A stretch of 6,723 nucleotides of DNA, from the NCBI GenBank assembly GCA_035465955.1, contig DATIVK010000099.1, forward strand, positions 1 through 6,723. Reading direction: 5' to 3'. The notes beneath the pieces were generated by a model, which was not told where the DNA came from, searched no databases, and saw only the letters and a list, made by a program, of their open reading frames with translations. Numbering within the stretch: position 1 is the first letter of the stretch; each line of letters opens with the position of its first letter. The stretch comes from DATIVK01 sp035465955. GTDB taxonomy: Bacteria; Myxococcota; Myxococcia; Myxococcales; Anaeromyxobacteraceae. A program made the position numbers and the translations under genes. Below are positions 6,066 through 6,723 of this stretch, piece by piece.

Positions 6066-6715
6066 GCGCCATCCGAGTCCTCCTTGCCGACGACCACGCC
6101 ATCCTGCGCGAGGGCGTGCGGGCGCTCCTCGCGCCGCACGCCGACGTCGAGGTCGTCGGCGAGGCGTCCGACGGGAAGCAGGCGATCGAGCAGGTGGAGA
6201 AGCTCGATCCCGACGTCGTCGTCATGGACATCACGATGCCGGGCCTCGGCGGGATCGAGGCGACCATCGAGCTGAAGAAGCTCGGGAAGCGGGCGAAGGT
6301 GCTCGTCCTCTCGCAGTACGAGGATCGCGAATACGTGCGCCGGCTGCTCAAGGTCGGAGTCTCCGGCTACATCCTCAAGAAGTCGGCCGGCGCGGAGCTC
6401 GTCAACGCGATCCGCGCGGTCCACCGCGGCGGGCTCGTGCTCGACCCGGAGGTGGCGCGCGTCGCCATGGAGGAGAGCGCCTCCACGGCGCCGGGCGGCA
6501 GCGACCCCTACGAGGCGCTCACGGATCGGGAGAAGCAGGTCCTGAAGCTGGTCGCGGAGGGCTGCTCCAACAAGGAGGTCGCCGAGACGCTCGGGATCAG
6601 CGTGAAGACCGCGATGAGCCACCGCGAGAAGGTGATGGAGAAGCTCGGCGTCCACAACCGCACCGAGCTGGTCCGCTTCGCCATCAAGCGCGGCGTGATC
6701 CGGGTCGACGACTGA
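6062..6715 (+). CDS. NarL/FixJ-family response regulator with LuxR-type helix-turn-helix
   Basis: The 217-residue regulator starts at a GTG overlapping the kinase stop by four bases (GTGA), with GGTGA at 6053-6057 as ribosome site. The receiver domain (about 3-120) has the acidic pair D10/D11, phospho-acceptor D56 in VVVMDITMPG, S84 in the Thr/Ser switch position and K106 in GYILKKSAG. A short linker (about 135-150) leads to a LuxR-type DNA-binding domain (LTDREKQVLKLVAEG, 153-167; recognition helix region about 180-195). All key residues are present, so it should be phosphorylated by the kinase encoded just upstream and bind DNA as a dimer. The natural target is this operon's own promoter region or other respiratory genes, but no binding site can be assigned from the sequence. 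The stop is eight bases before the window end; whether the operon goes on cannot be seen. Confidence 0.95.
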   Translation: MSAIRVLLADDHAILREGVRALLAPHADVEVVGEASDGKQAIEQVEKLDPDVVVMDITMPGLGGIEATIELKKLGKRAKVLVLSQYEDREYVRRLLKVGVSGYILKKSAGAELVNAIRAVHRGGLVLDPEVARVAMEESASTAPGGSDPYEALTDREKQVLKLVAEGCSNKEVAETLGISVKTAMSHREKVMEKLGVHNRTELVRFAIKRGVIRVDD

Positions 6716-6723
6716 CGCGAAGC

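Overview
The window looks like chromosomal DNA from a high-GC anaerobic or facultative respirer, most likely in the former Deltaproteobacteria (Anaeromyxobacter- or Geobacter-like lineages). This is inferred from the strong G/C bias at third positions, a multiheme c-type cytochrome paired with a membrane b-type cytochrome, a GcvH-like protein of a type recalled from metal-reducing bacteria, and a haem-bearing sensor kinase. No marker in the window fixes the genus. All genes are on the + strand; the minus-strand open frames are compositional shadows.

Layout. (1) 1-587: the 3' part of a glycine-cleavage H-like (lipoyl-domain fold) protein, open at the left edge, in which the usual lipoyl-lysine position is not lysine. 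(2) 588-856: a 269-bp gap of visibly lower GC with several hairpins: a long bulged stem (625-661), two mutually exclusive small stems (682-697 and 693-710), a C/G stem ending in TTTT (726-746) and a dyad at 784-802 beside a weak promoter-like sequence. (3) 857-6715: a six-gene unit in which every neighbouring pair overlaps: nine-haem cytochrome c with a C-terminal membrane anchor, four-helix cytochrome b, M48/M56-type membrane metallopeptidase, small single-helix membrane protein, histidine kinase, and NarL/FixJ response regulator.

How the parts may fit together. The cytochrome c and b pair has the form of a membrane quinol/cytochrome oxidoreductase, passing electrons between the quinone pool and periplasmic haems. 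The kinase has an extracytoplasmic Cache-like domain carrying its own CXXCH haem-c motif, so it could read redox state or a haem ligand in the same compartment where the cytochrome works. It is translationally coupled to its regulator. The metallopeptidase and the small anchored protein between the two halves have no clear role; a BlaR1-like protease with an exported partner is one possibility. The most notable point is a self-contained respiratory module encoded together with a haem-c-sensing two-component system.
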